From Longimicrobium terrae (lineage in GTDB: Bacteria > Gemmatimonadota > Gemmatimonadetes > Longimicrobiales > Longimicrobiaceae): 64,000 nucleotides of DNA. The position numbers were made by a program, and so were the translations under genes. Location: assembly GCF_014202995.1 (NCBI RefSeq), contig NZ_JACHIA010000009.1:62001-126000 (forward strand), in the 5' to 3' direction. Shown here one piece after another: positions 1 to 8,290 of the stretch. The notes under the pieces are model-generated. The model saw only the letters and a list, made by a program, of their open reading frames with translations, searched no databases and had not been told where the DNA came from. Numbering within the stretch: position 1 is the stretch's first letter; each line of letters opens with the position of its first letter.

Positions 1-101
1 ACGTTCTGGTCGGCGATGACCACGTCGTGCTCCGTATGGGCAAGCAGGTCGTAGGCGCAGGCAGAGCCCTGAAGGCCCGCCCCCAGCACCAGCATCCGCA
101 T
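1..101 (-). CDS. NAD(P)-binding oxidoreductase, saccharopine dehydrogenase-like (5' part only)
   Basis: Only the first 33 codons lie in the window; the rest runs off the left edge. The visible protein starts MRMLVLGAGLQGSACAYDLL, a textbook first beta-strand and glycine-rich turn (GAGLQGS) of a Rossmann fold. It is followed by an acidic end of strand two (VVIAD) that would set NAD(P) preference. This opening is typical of saccharopine dehydrogenase-like and related oxidoreductases, but many dinucleotide-binding families begin this way, so the substrate cannot be named. ATG at 101 is used because it gives the exact fold start; a second in-frame ATG lies two codons later. It is followed upstream by 760 bases of repeat-rich spacer. 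Confidence 0.55.
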   Translation of the reverse strand, partial: MRMLVLGAGLQGSACAYDLLAHTEHDVVIADQN

Positions 102-861
102 GTGCAGGACTCCGGAGGGTGATCGGAAACGATCCGGCCCGCACCACGCGGTCCCGGAAAAGGCGGCCAAGATAGCGGCGCGGACGGGCCGGCGCAAAAA
201 CGCGCGCCGGCGCGGGCAGAGGATCGGCTGAAAAGACTGGCGAAAAGTGGACCTTCCGCCGGGCTCCGTCGCCGGTCGCGTCAAGTAGACGCCGGCTGGT
301 TCGCGGGGTCACGAAGGGGAGGGCGCCGCCATCGGGGCTGGGGCGACTGAAGTCGCGGCAACAACGGCGCAAAGTCCGCCTGCGCGGACTGGGGGTTCAG
401 GCAGGGTGCGGCGAGCGTGGGTCGGCGCGGCCGCAGGTCCCCGTCGGTGCGCCGATGCGGATCGATGGGGTCGCCGTGCCGGTGCGTCAGGCGTGGATCG
501 GTGGGCCGCCGTCATGGATCGGTGCGCCGGGCTGGGTCGGCGCGGCCGCCATCCAGGAGCGAATCAGTTCGCATCTGGAAAGCCACGAAGTCCGCCTTTC
601 CGACGGTGTCGGCGGCTTTCTCCAAGCCCCCCAATGCAGTTGAAGCCCCGAACCGGATGCGACAGCAGCCGGTGTCGGGGGTTACCGCTGTTCGAGCGGC
701 GGATTCATTCGCTCCCGGGCGACGCGGTGGCATGGTTGCGTGGTCAACTCGTGGCAGATGCCGACTCTGTTTGGTCCTATGGTGCGGTCTCACTGGATGA
801 ACGAGAAACGCCGCGGCCGCTCTGGGCGGGCGCGGCGTTGATGGTTTGTGGTCGATGACGA
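102..861. repeat. Spacer with modular hairpin repeats
   Basis: No gene is supported here; short open frames are arginine-rich by-products of GC content. The spacer holds three pieces of the window-wide hairpin family. At 341-391 there is a piece ending in AGTCCGCCTGCGCGGACT. At 549-600 there is a CATCCAGGAGCGAAT/GAAGTCCGCC piece. At about 636-712 there is a GAAGCCCCGAA ... GTTCGAGCGGCGGATTCAT piece. Simple runs of GTGGGTCGGCGCGGCCG-like sequence recur between them (415-430 and 533-548). Confidence 0.6.
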
Positions 862-1278
862 TCAGGCGGGCGGGGCGCCGAAGCGCTTCTGCAGCTCGGT
901 GAAAAAGGCGTCGGCGAGGACGGCGAATCCGGCGGCGTCGATGCGGATCCGCTCGCCGATGCCGGTCTTGAGGACGGAGGATTCGGGCTTGTACCTGATG
1001 GTGCGGTCCGCCGTCATCACGCCGTCATGCTGAAGGATGGATTCGCACAACATCCGCACCTCGTTGAGCGCGTTGCCATCCTTGCCCTCCATCCCCCGCG
1101 TGCGGTGCACGAAGCAGCGGTCCAGGTCCAGCACCATCGTACTGAAGAAGCGTGATTCGAACGCCTCCACCGCCGCGCCGCCCGCACCCGCGAGCGAGCG
1201 CCAGGCCTCCAGCTCCGCATTGATCCGCGCGCGGCATCCATCAATGTACTCCGGCGGATACGTGTTGGCTGCGAGCAC
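862..1278 (-). CDS. Conserved hypothetical protein (138 aa)
   Basis: A soluble 138-residue protein with no signal peptide or membrane segment. It reads like a small helical fold with a conserved centre FFSTMVLDLDRCFVHR, then GKDGNALNEVRMLCES and TADRTIRYKPESSVL. I recall similar uncharacterised proteins in actinobacteria and soil bacteria, with the same order of a His-Arg pair, a GKDGN turn and a C-terminal LADAFFxE helix. No function is assigned in that family to my knowledge. The start is GTG at 1278, preceded by GGAG nine bases upstream; the ATG nearby is in another frame. It stands alone, with 80 bases between it and the HAD phosphatase gene downstream in coordinate. Confidence 0.7.
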   Translation of the reverse strand: MLAANTYPPEYIDGCRARINAELEAWRSLAGAGGAAVEAFESRFFSTMVLDLDRCFVHRTRGMEGKDGNALNEVRMLCESILQHDGVMTADRTIRYKPESSVLKTGIGERIRIDAAGFAVLADAFFTELQKRFGAPPA

Positions 1279-1358
1279 GTCATCATCTCCAGATCAAAGG
1301 GTGGATACCGCTCACGAAACTCCGTCCGCCGGCCACCCCGGCGGACGGGAGGGACAGT

Positions 1359-2030
1359 TCAGCCGCGCGCCTCGTCCAGCAGGCGCAGCACGTCTTCCTG
1401 CGTGTTGAGCATGAAGTCGGGGCCGGCGGCGATGATCGCGTCGTGCGGAAACGGGCCCCAGAGCGCGGCGGCGGTGCGCGTCCCCGCCGCGCGCCCCGAG
1501 GCAATGTCGTGCGGCGAATCGCCGATGAAGATCGCCTCGTCCGCCGACACGCCCAGCCGACGCAGCGCGACCTGCACCGGCTCCGGGTGCGGCTTGGCGT
1601 GCGTCACGTCTTCCGGCGTCACGATCTCGTCAAAGTGCTCCACGATCCCGCACAGCTCCATGCCGCGCAGCGTGGCGCGGCGGTGCTTGCTGGTGACGAT
1701 GGCCATCAGGTAGCCGCGCCGGTCCAGCTCGGCCACGACCTGGGCCGCGCCGGGAAAGGGGCGCAGCAGCTCGTCGTGAATGCCGTCCTGGTGGTCGCGA
1801 TAGGTATCCAGCATGGCCAGCGACTCCTCATCGCTGCGGCCGAAGCGGGCCAGCTGCGTCTCCAGCGGCGTGCCGAATCCGCTCAGCCACTCCTCGTCCG
1901 GCGGCACGTGGCCCAGGTGCGTGGCCATCGTATGCCGCCAGCAGCGCATGATGAGTTCGGTGCTGTCCGCCAGCGTGCCGTCAAAGTCGTACAGAACCGC
2001 CCGGATGGGGCGATGGATGAGTTCAGTCAC
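1359..2030 (-). CDS. HAD-superfamily hydrolase, phosphoglycolate phosphatase-like
   Basis: A 223-residue HAD hydrolase. Motif I is YDFDGTLADST near residue 14, with the Asp nucleophile and the acid/base Asp two residues on. Motif II is the Thr-Ser in AIVTSKHR. Motif III is the Lys in HAKPHPEPV, and motif IV is IFIGDSPHDIASG. The helical cap sits between motifs I and II, as in Gph/PpaX-type enzymes that clear 2-phosphoglycolate or pyrophosphate; the substrate cannot be fixed from sequence. The start is GTG at 2030. It begins five bases after the stop of the metalloenzyme gene on the same strand, so the two are probably one transcript and may act on related phosphorylated compounds. Confidence 0.85.
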   Translation of the reverse strand: MTELIHRPIRAVLYDFDGTLADSTELIMRCWRHTMATHLGHVPPDEEWLSGFGTPLETQLARFGRSDEESLAMLDTYRDHQDGIHDELLRPFPGAAQVVAELDRRGYLMAIVTSKHRRATLRGMELCGIVEHFDEIVTPEDVTHAKPHPEPVQVALRRLGVSADEAIFIGDSPHDIASGRAAGTRTAAALWGPFPHDAIIAAGPDFMLNTQEDVLRLLDEARG

Positions 2031-2035
2031 GGGAA

Positions 2036-2980
2036 TCAGTCCTTTTCCGCCTCGCGGGGCGGGTGGATGTGCAGCGCGTTCAGGATGGCGGGCGCCACGT
2101 CGGTGATGGCGCGCACCTCCGCGAACGCCTCGCGGCCCGGTCCCAGGATGATGACGGGCACCGGGTTGCGGGTGTGACCGCCGCGCGCGTCCTCCAGGTT
2201 TCCGTGGTCGCTGGAGACGACGAGCAGCAGGTCCGGCGGAATCGCGTCGGCCAGCGCGGCCAGGAAGCGGTCCAGCTTGGCGACGGCGGCGAGGCCGGCA
2301 TCCAGGCCGCCGCGGTGGCCGCTGTAGTCGGTGTCGTAGTGGGCGAACAGCGTTACGTCCGCCCCCCCGGCGATGCGGGCCAGGGTGCGCGCTGCATCCT
2401 CTGCCGTCACCTGCGGCACCTCATGGCCCAGGTGCTCCGTCCACCGCTCGTGCGTGATGGAGGATGCCACGGCGTCGCCGGCGAACAATTCCGCGGCCCC
2501 GCGGACCAGCGCGCCCACTGATTGCGCCACCAGCGGCGGCGCGGCAGGCCGGCGAAAGATGCGCGGATCGCCCCCGGCCAGCGGGTACGCGTTGGCGAAC
2601 GATGTGGTGCGCCCCGCGTCGGCGGCGCGGCGCAGCAGGTTTTCGCGCGCGAGCATGGGGCGCAGATCCGTGGGCACCCACGGGCCGAAGTGGCGGCCGT
2701 ACTCCGCGGCGGCGTTGCGCCCGGTGAGCAGCGCGGTCTGCCCCGTCCCGCTCTGGGGCGTGCCTTCGACGCCCATCGTGGCGTCCGCGGCGATGAGGAC
2801 GGCGCGTTCGGAGACGATGCGCCCGTCGCCGTCCAGGTGCTCGCGGACGGGACGGCGCCCACCCAGCAGCCTTTCGATCCCCGGCAGCGGCGCGGCGGCG
2901 AACGGGTTGTGCGCCGCGTCCCCCTCGCCGATGCCGACGCCATCCACGAATACGAGCAGCGCGCGGCGGGGATGGATCAC
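2036..2980 (-). CDS. Alkaline-phosphatase-superfamily metalloenzyme (iPGM/phosphopentomutase-like)
   Basis: A 314-residue member of the alkaline phosphatase/phosphoglycerate mutase metalloenzyme superfamily. Metal-binding signatures occur in order: LLVFVDGVGIGEGD near the N-terminus, SGTGQTALLTGRNAA (the nucleophile region), FAHYDTDYSGHRGG, and VVSSDHGNLEDARGG near the C-terminus. The last is almost identical to the SDHGN signature of cofactor-independent phosphoglycerate mutase. It is much shorter than a true iPGM (about 510 residues) because it lacks the inserted phosphotransferase domain, so mutase activity should not be assumed. GTG at 2980 is chosen because it starts just before the first beta-strand; the frame stays open further upstream into repeat DNA. 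It is followed closely by the HAD hydrolase gene. Confidence 0.75.
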   Translation of the reverse strand: MIHPRRALLVFVDGVGIGEGDAAHNPFAAAPLPGIERLLGGRRPVREHLDGDGRIVSERAVLIAADATMGVEGTPQSGTGQTALLTGRNAAAEYGRHFGPWVPTDLRPMLARENLLRRAADAGRTTSFANAYPLAGGDPRIFRRPAAPPLVAQSVGALVRGAAELFAGDAVASSITHERWTEHLGHEVPQVTAEDAARTLARIAGGADVTLFAHYDTDYSGHRGGLDAGLAAVAKLDRFLAALADAIPPDLLLVVSSDHGNLEDARGGHTRNPVPVIILGPGREAFAEVRAITDVAPAILNALHIHPPREAEKD

Positions 2981-3583
2981 GGCGTTCGGCCCGGGTGCGG
3001 CGTGGAAAAAGGATCGGCGGGCGGGAATGTAGGCAGGGGACGGGACCGGCGCGACCGGGCGGCGGGCGCGTTGGTCTGGCGAGGTGTGCGGGTACAACGC
3101 AGGGAGTGGCGGAGCGCACGGCGGCCCCCACCCGGGCTCGTACTACTCGCCCACCCTCCCCCAAAAAAGACTGGGGGAGGGTTGGGGCGGGCGGAGAGAT
3201 CAGCGCGGTTCGGAGCGTATCCGGCGCGCCCAAGCGGCGTTGAGCGAATCAATCCGCCGCTCCAACAGCGGGAACCCCCGACACCGGCCACTGGCGCGTC
3301 CGGTTCGGGGCTTCAACTGCGTTGGGGATCGACAGAGACGGCCAGGGCACAGTCCGCGCAGGCGGACTTCGTGTATCTCGAGGCGCGGTTTCAACCGCCG
3401 GATGAAACCCGCCTCCCGCTCCGGACCAACCCCACTCACGACACTGGGGTGTGCTCCCTCTCCCACATCCGTTCGTGGGAGAGGGTCGTCGTGCGCAGCA
3501 CGCGGGGTGAGGGGCCGCGGATGGCGGGCACCGAATATCGGCCCACAACCGAGTCACTCCCCCACCGAATCGCCCGCAAAACA
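2981..3583. repeat. Repeat-rich spacer: four hairpin families
   Basis: No gene is supported. In order it contains: a CCCTCCCCC...GGGGGAGGG hairpin with AAAAAAGACT in the loop (within about 3118-3196); the composite palindromic repeat with CCGCCGCTCCAACAGCGG, then CCCCGACACCGG...CGGTTCGGGGCTTCAA (3240-3325); an AGTCCGCGCAGGCGGACT hairpin followed by GAGGCGCGGTTTCAACCGCC (3352-3400); and a CCCTCTCCCAC...GTGGGAGAGGG hairpin with the GTCGTCGTGCGCAGCACGCG tail (about 3450-3515). Close relatives of all four occur elsewhere in this window. Confidence 0.75.
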
Positions 3584-3618
3584 GATCGGCCGCCGCGATC
3601 CTGTCGCGGCGGCCGATC
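3584..3618 (-). terminator. Intrinsic terminator of the lytic transglycosylase gene
   Basis: A perfect 15-bp inverted repeat (GATCGGCCGCCGCGA and its complement) around a 5-base loop. It lies 48 bases past the stop codon of the transglycosylase gene, and on the minus strand it is followed by TGTTTTGC. Confidence 0.75.
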
Positions 3619-3665
3619 ATCATCCTCCAACTCCTGTTCTGTCGATCACATCCGCGCGTCCAGTC

Positions 3666-4856
3666 TCAGGACGGGATGACCAGGCGCTGTCCGGGGCGGA
3701 TGCGGCTGCGAGATCCCATGCCGTTGGCGCGGCGGACGGCGGCCACCGACGTGTTGTTGCGGCGCGCGATGGTCCACAGCGACTCGCCCTTGCGGACGGT
3801 GTGGCGGCGGGCGCTGGTGGCGCGGCGCGCGGCAACCCGGCGCACCACGGCCTGCTTGGCCCGCACCTGCCGGGCTTCCGTCTCGGCCTTGGCCGACGCC
3901 ACGCGCTGCACCTGCGTGAAGTTGGCCGCGTAGCGCTCCGTGCGTCCCCGCGGAATGCGCACCGGGTACGGCTTCCTACCTGGAGGCGTCATGGAGCGGA
4001 CCAGGTGCGGGTTCATCCGCTTCAGCTCCGTCTCGCCCACGCCCACCGCCTCGGCGACGGTGGAAAGGCGCGTCCCCGCCGGCACATCCACCTCATCCCA
4101 CTCCAGCGGCAGCCAGCGCTTGACGGGCGCCATGCCGTACTTGTGCGGCTCCTTGCCCACCAGCGCGGCGGCCACCATCAGCGGCACGTACTCGCGCGTT
4201 TCGCTGGGCAGGCGCCCGCGGATGCGCCAGAAGTCGGCGTCCTTGCCGCGCTGCTTGCCGGTGACTTCACGCATCACCCGGGCGACGCGGTTTTCGCCGG
4301 TGTTGTACGCGGCGGCGGCCAGGTACCAGGAGCCGAACTGCCCGTGCAGGTCCTGCAGGTAGCGCAGGGCGGCGTCGGTGGACTTTTCCGGATGGCGGCG
4401 CTCGTCCACGTAGCTGTCCACGCGCAGGCCGTAGCGCTCGCCGGTTCCTTCGATGAACTGCCACAGTCCAACGGCCTGCGCATGGCTGCGCGCGGTGGGG
4501 TTGAAGCCGGACTCGATCATCGAAAGGTACAGCAGATCCTCGGGCATTCCCTGTTCGCGCAGCTTGCCGCGGATCATGCCCTCGTAGCGCCCGGAGCGCT
4601 TGAGGTACAGGGCCATGCGGTCCTGCTGACGGCGCGTGAACAGGGTGACGAACTTCTGCACCGGCGCGTTGTGCACCACCGGGATGTCCCAGGTCGCGCC
4701 GGTGACGGCGGCGGCGGCTTCGGTGACGAACCCGTCGCCGCCGGTGACGGCCGAGGTCACCGTCGTGGGCGAACCCGCGTTGTTGCGGCCCGCGGCGGCG
4801 ACGCCGAGCACGCATCCAAGCAACACGGCGACCGGCAGTGCAGACCTGAACTCCAT
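3666..4856 (-). CDS. Lytic murein transglycosylase with LysM domain, MltD-like
   Basis: A 396-residue secreted protein. Residues 1-22 form a signal peptide (LPVAVLLGCVLGVAAAG). The SLT/goose-lysozyme-type catalytic domain spans about 95-260, with the catalytic Glu at 115 in LSMIESGFNP, then AVGLWQFIEGTGERYGL and AAAYNTGENRV. A LysM-like segment follows at about 285-335 (LSTVAEAVGVGETELKRMNP). A clear C-terminal LysM domain (HTVRKGESLWTIARRNN ... IRPGQRLVIPS) ends the protein. The enzyme would cleave glycan strands to anhydro-muropeptides in the periplasm. ATG at 4856 is chosen over an open upstream extension because AAGGAG lies 6-7 bases before it and a signal peptide follows directly. It is monocistronic, with its own promoter and a strong terminator. 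Confidence 0.9.
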   Translation of the reverse strand: MEFRSALPVAVLLGCVLGVAAAGRNNAGSPTTVTSAVTGGDGFVTEAAAAVTGATWDIPVVHNAPVQKFVTLFTRRQQDRMALYLKRSGRYEGMIRGKLREQGMPEDLLYLSMIESGFNPTARSHAQAVGLWQFIEGTGERYGLRVDSYVDERRHPEKSTDAALRYLQDLHGQFGSWYLAAAAYNTGENRVARVMREVTGKQRGKDADFWRIRGRLPSETREYVPLMVAAALVGKEPHKYGMAPVKRWLPLEWDEVDVPAGTRLSTVAEAVGVGETELKRMNPHLVRSMTPPGRKPYPVRIPRGRTERYAANFTQVQRVASAKAETEARQVRAKQAVVRRVAARRATSARRHTVRKGESLWTIARRNNTSVAAVRRANGMGSRSRIRPGQRLVIPS

Positions 4857-4977
4857 TCGTCTCTCCTTCAGCTTGCGCGGATGCTTTTTCTGAGACCAGC
4901 CGAGCGCGCGCGAGGCGCTTAGAGAGGCGGGCCGGAGCCCACCGTGGTGCGGAGAACGACGGTGTCGTTCTGCACGT

Positions 4978-5006
4978 AACGTAAACGTACATATGGGGTT
5001 AGTCAA
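4978..5006 (-). promoter_or_regulatory. Putative sigma-70-type promoter of the transglycosylase gene
   Basis: Read on the minus strand, TTGACT (5006-5001), 17 bases, then TACGTT (4983-4978). The -35 matches five of six consensus bases and the spacing is ideal; the -10 is weaker. It lies about 120 bases before the ATG at 4856, in a locally AT-rich patch that stands out from the surrounding GC-rich DNA. Confidence 0.5.
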
Positions 5007-5825
5007 CCCGGCGGTCCCGAATTTCCCATTTCGCGGGTAGATGAACCCAGGGCGGAATCAGCCGGAATGCGCATGAAATCGCGGTTTTCGGCGGGTTGGG
5101 CGGCCGGATCAGCGCCTCCTAAAGCGCTAGAAATGCATCTGATTGCACTGCATCAACTTAGGCGCGAAACACCCTTCGCGATCATGGGATGATGAGAATC
5201 GAGCCGGGATGAACGTCGGGTTGAGCCGATGCCGCGCGTCCGCCATCCAGGAGCGAATGAATTCGCCGCTGGAAAAGCACGAAGTCCGCCTGCGCGGACT
5301 GGGGCGGCGGGTTCGGCGGGTCACCCATCGTGCGTGCACGGCGGAGGCTGCGCGGACGAGCGCCGCGGGGCGGAACCGCAGGCTGAGCAGGCGCTGAGTT
5401 CATCCGCATTTTTTGAGGGACGTAATCATGCGCATCCCCGCCCCGCCGTCCCGTGTCGGAGCGGCGCGGGTGGCGGGAAATGCGGTGAGTTGACCATCCA
5501 TCCGGACGGAGAGGCTGGCGATGGGCGATGATGCGGGCCCACGCTCCACCTGCTGCGCGTCTGTTTACGGAGCAGGTCGCGGGCGGGCAGGTTGTGGTGC
5601 GGGCGGAGCTTGCCGCGGGATCTCATCCTCCTTCGCGGCGGCGGATCAGTTGAAAAGACGCGCGGCGGGTGGTCAGTCCGGCGTCCAGCGGCGGCTCGGA
5701 TGGCCGGCCCCGTTGCGGCGGAAACGGGGAGGACGGCGCGGGGGGAGGAGGATGCGAAAAGCGAGGAGTTCCGATGGACGGAACTCCTCGCTTTCGTTGG
5801 ATCAACAGATCATCCGCCGACTGGG
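5007..5825. other. Gene-free spacer with one hairpin-repeat copy
   Basis: No gene is supported. A copy of the composite repeat (CATCCAGGAGCGAATGAATT ... GAAGTCCGCCTGCGCGGACT) lies at about 5235-5301. An AT-richer stretch (5125-5210) precedes it. The remainder up to 5760 has no feature I can support. A terminator for the neighbouring minus-strand gene is listed separately at 5761-5791. Confidence 0.6.
5761..5791 (-). terminator. Intrinsic terminator of the phospholipase-D-type gene
   Basis: A perfect 12-bp stem (GCGAGGAGTTCC and complement) with a 7-base loop, 35 bases beyond the stop of the synthase gene. It is followed on the minus strand by TTTTCGC. Confidence 0.75.
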
Positions 5826-7526
5826 TCAGCCGATTCGGGGCGGACCGGGGTCGGCTTCGATTCGGGGCGCGCCGGCCGTGTCGGGATCGGGTTGGCGCGG
5901 ATGGACTTCCTCGATGTTGATCTCCGTCGGCCGAAGCGCGCCGGTTTGCGCATCCGCGGTGGACTGCGGCGGATGACCGGCTGCGGCGTGCGACGCGGTC
6001 GGATCGGCGCCGCGCGCGGAGCGATCGCCTTCCGCGCCGGAATCGGGCGGATCGTCGCCGGTGTGGACGCGGACAAAGGCGGCGATGCCGAGCAGGATGT
6101 AGATCAGCGCACTGGGCCACGCCAGCACCCGCGGCACGAACACCCCCAGCACGCCCATGCCGATGAGGATGGCGCCCCACACGCTCACCCATCCCGTATC
6201 CTCGCGCCCCACCGTGCGCTGGCCGATGAGCGCGCGGGCCAGCACGGACGCCGCCCGGGCCAGCCGGCCCAGGAAGCGCGCCATCTGATTGCCGCGATAC
6301 GACCGCTCCCGCGCCGCGCGCGCCGTTTCGCGGGCGACGGCGGCCTGGCTGCCGTCGCGCTCGCGCAGGACGCGGTCGGTGCCGCGCCGCTCGCGGATGC
6401 CGAGCACCGGGACGCGAGCGGAGTGCACGAGCCCGACTTCGACGGACGATTCCAGGTCGCGCAGAAAGAGCGCCTCCATCTCGCCGGCGAACACCAGGTC
6501 GGTGACGGCGACGTCCATCTCCCAGTTCCCCAGCAGCGACGCCAGGTTCAGGTTGCTGGAGCCCACGCGGGACCAGAACCCGTCCGCCACCGTCGTCTTG
6601 GCGTGGATCATGGGCCCTTCCCACTCAAACAGCCGCACGCCGGCCTCCAAGAGCGGCCGGTATCCCGCGCGCGACATTCCGCCGACGATGGGCCAGTTGT
6701 TGTGCGCGGGGACAAGGACGCGCACGTCCACGCCGTCGCGGGCGGCGGCGGCGAGCGCCTCCGTCATCGCGGGCGGGAGGACGAAGTACGGGTCCGTGAT
6801 CCACAGCCGCCGCTCCACGCCCACGGCGACGAACTGCGAGATGCGGTAGATGCGCGACCGTCCCGGCTCACCTTCCACGACACGGACGGCCACGTTGCCC
6901 ACCGTGCGCGACCCGTGCTGATTGGGAACCTCGTCCGGCGGAAGCACGCCGCCCGCCGCCGCCCACGTGCGCCCGAACGCCCGGTCGATGACCGCCGCCA
7001 CGGGGCCGCGGAACTCCACGCCGGTGTCGCGCCAGGGCGGAATGCCGGCGTCCGGATCGCCCGCCCACTCGTCGCCGATGCACATTCCGGAGACGGAGGC
7101 CCACGTTCCATCGACCGCGACGACCTTGCGGTGGTCGCGGCGGATGTAGTTGAGCGGATCGGAGAACGAGGGCGGAGCGAACGCCCGCACCTCTACCCCG
7201 GCGTCGCGCATGGGCTTCCAGAAGGCGCGCGGCGTGGCCCAGCACCCCACCCAGTCGTACAGCACCCGCACGCGAACGCCCGCGCGCGCGCGTTCGCAGA
7301 GCGCGTCGCGAAAGCGCCGGCCGATGCCGTCGTCGCGGATGATGTAGTTTTCCAGGTGGACGTAGTGCTCGGCACGGGCGATGGCGTCCAGCCAGGCGCG
7401 GAACGCCTGCGTGCCGTCGCTGAGCAGGCGGGCGGTGTTTCCGCGCACCTGGTCGGCGTCGCTGGCGCGCTGCATGGCGCGCTCGGCCATGCGCAGCATC
7501 ACCCGCATGCTGCCGGCCGTGGTCAT
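5826..7526 (-). CDS. Phospholipase D-family protein, cardiolipin synthase-like
   Basis: A 566-residue protein with two complete HKD motifs: H132-K134-D139 in DHRKVVAVDG and H308-K310-D315 in IHAKTTVADG. Between them lie GDEWAG and ITDPYFVLPP, the usual order in ClsA/B-type cardiolipin synthases that join phosphatidylglycerol molecules. The C-terminal region carries a hydrophobic pair (WGAILIGMGVLGVFVP and SALIYILLGIAAFV, about 440-485) and then a charged Pro/Ala tail. Bacterial Cls proteins usually carry their membrane helices at the N-terminus, so the arrangement is reversed here. The start is uncertain. The frame is open 100 codons further upstream, but that stretch runs into a duplicated intergenic repeat, so ATG at 7526 is preferred; GTG at 7592 is an alternative. 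Confidence 0.8.
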   Translation of the reverse strand: MTTAGSMRVMLRMAERAMQRASDADQVRGNTARLLSDGTQAFRAWLDAIARAEHYVHLENYIIRDDGIGRRFRDALCERARAGVRVRVLYDWVGCWATPRAFWKPMRDAGVEVRAFAPPSFSDPLNYIRRDHRKVVAVDGTWASVSGMCIGDEWAGDPDAGIPPWRDTGVEFRGPVAAVIDRAFGRTWAAAGGVLPPDEVPNQHGSRTVGNVAVRVVEGEPGRSRIYRISQFVAVGVERRLWITDPYFVLPPAMTEALAAAARDGVDVRVLVPAHNNWPIVGGMSRAGYRPLLEAGVRLFEWEGPMIHAKTTVADGFWSRVGSSNLNLASLLGNWEMDVAVTDLVFAGEMEALFLRDLESSVEVGLVHSARVPVLGIRERRGTDRVLRERDGSQAAVARETARAARERSYRGNQMARFLGRLARAASVLARALIGQRTVGREDTGWVSVWGAILIGMGVLGVFVPRVLAWPSALIYILLGIAAFVRVHTGDDPPDSGAEGDRSARGADPTASHAAAGHPPQSTADAQTGALRPTEINIEEVHPRQPDPDTAGAPRIEADPGPPRIG

Positions 7527-8290
7527 CCCGCGGGTGCGCTCGGAAAGCGCATCCGCAAGATCGGGCCGCAGTTGGGGGAAGGCTTCGGGCACGTTGGAAG
7601 GTGTGAGGGTCCGGGCACCGCTTCGCAATCGCTCGGCCAGACGGATTATGGCGCGGTTCGCGGCGGCGGGAAAGCCTTTGATTCCGCGACTTGGACGAGG
7701 ATCGCAGCTCGCCGCCCAGCGGTGTCGCAATCCGATCCGCCGCCCCGCGCCCTTCCCGCCAGGGGACCTGAGCGCGGAGGCCACGAGTCTGATCCGTACC
7801 CCGCCTGCCGGGCACTCCGCGTCCACCGTGGCAAGATCCTTCGACTTCGCGACACAGTTGGGCGCCGCTGATCGTCCGGCGAGGCGCTCCGCTCAGGATG
7901 ACAAAATAGGGTGCGCAGTAACACTCCACGCCGAGGCTTTGTCATCCTGAGCGAGCGGCCACGCCGATCTTGGAGATGCGCCGATCCATGCAGCGAGTCG
8001 AAGGATCTTGCCACATCGCCGGCCCCGAGCGCCGAGGCCACGAGTCTGATCCGTACCCCGCCTGCCGGGCACTCCGCATCCACCGTGGCAAGATCCTTCG
8101 ACTTCGCGCCACAGTTGGGCGCCGCTGATCGTCCGGCGAGGCGCTCCGCTCAGGATGACAAAACTTCGGCGGAAGGATCAGCGTTGCGGCCGCTCACGGC
8201 GACGGGCTCCGCTCAGGGTCATACAAGCTGACGCGCGGAGAAACCCCAACCGCTTCGCTGGATTCCTCTATCGACCGGGACGGCGCTGCT
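7527..8290. repeat. Spacer with direct and inverted copies of a 130-bp repeat
   Basis: Two nearly identical 130-bp copies (7777-7906 and 8034-8163) are in direct orientation. Both begin GAGGCCACGAGTCTGATCCG and end CGCTCAGGATGACAAAA. Between them lies an inverted, diverged member (about 7938-8020: TTTGTCATCCTGAGCGAG ... GTCGAAGGATCTTGCCA). The core TCATCCTGAG/CGAAGGATCT pair recurs at several other spacers. No gene is supported. Confidence 0.8.

Noticed and set aside
5592-7871. A 759-codon plus-strand open frame
   Set aside because: It lies antisense to the phospholipase-D-type gene, whose two HKD motifs establish the true coding strand.
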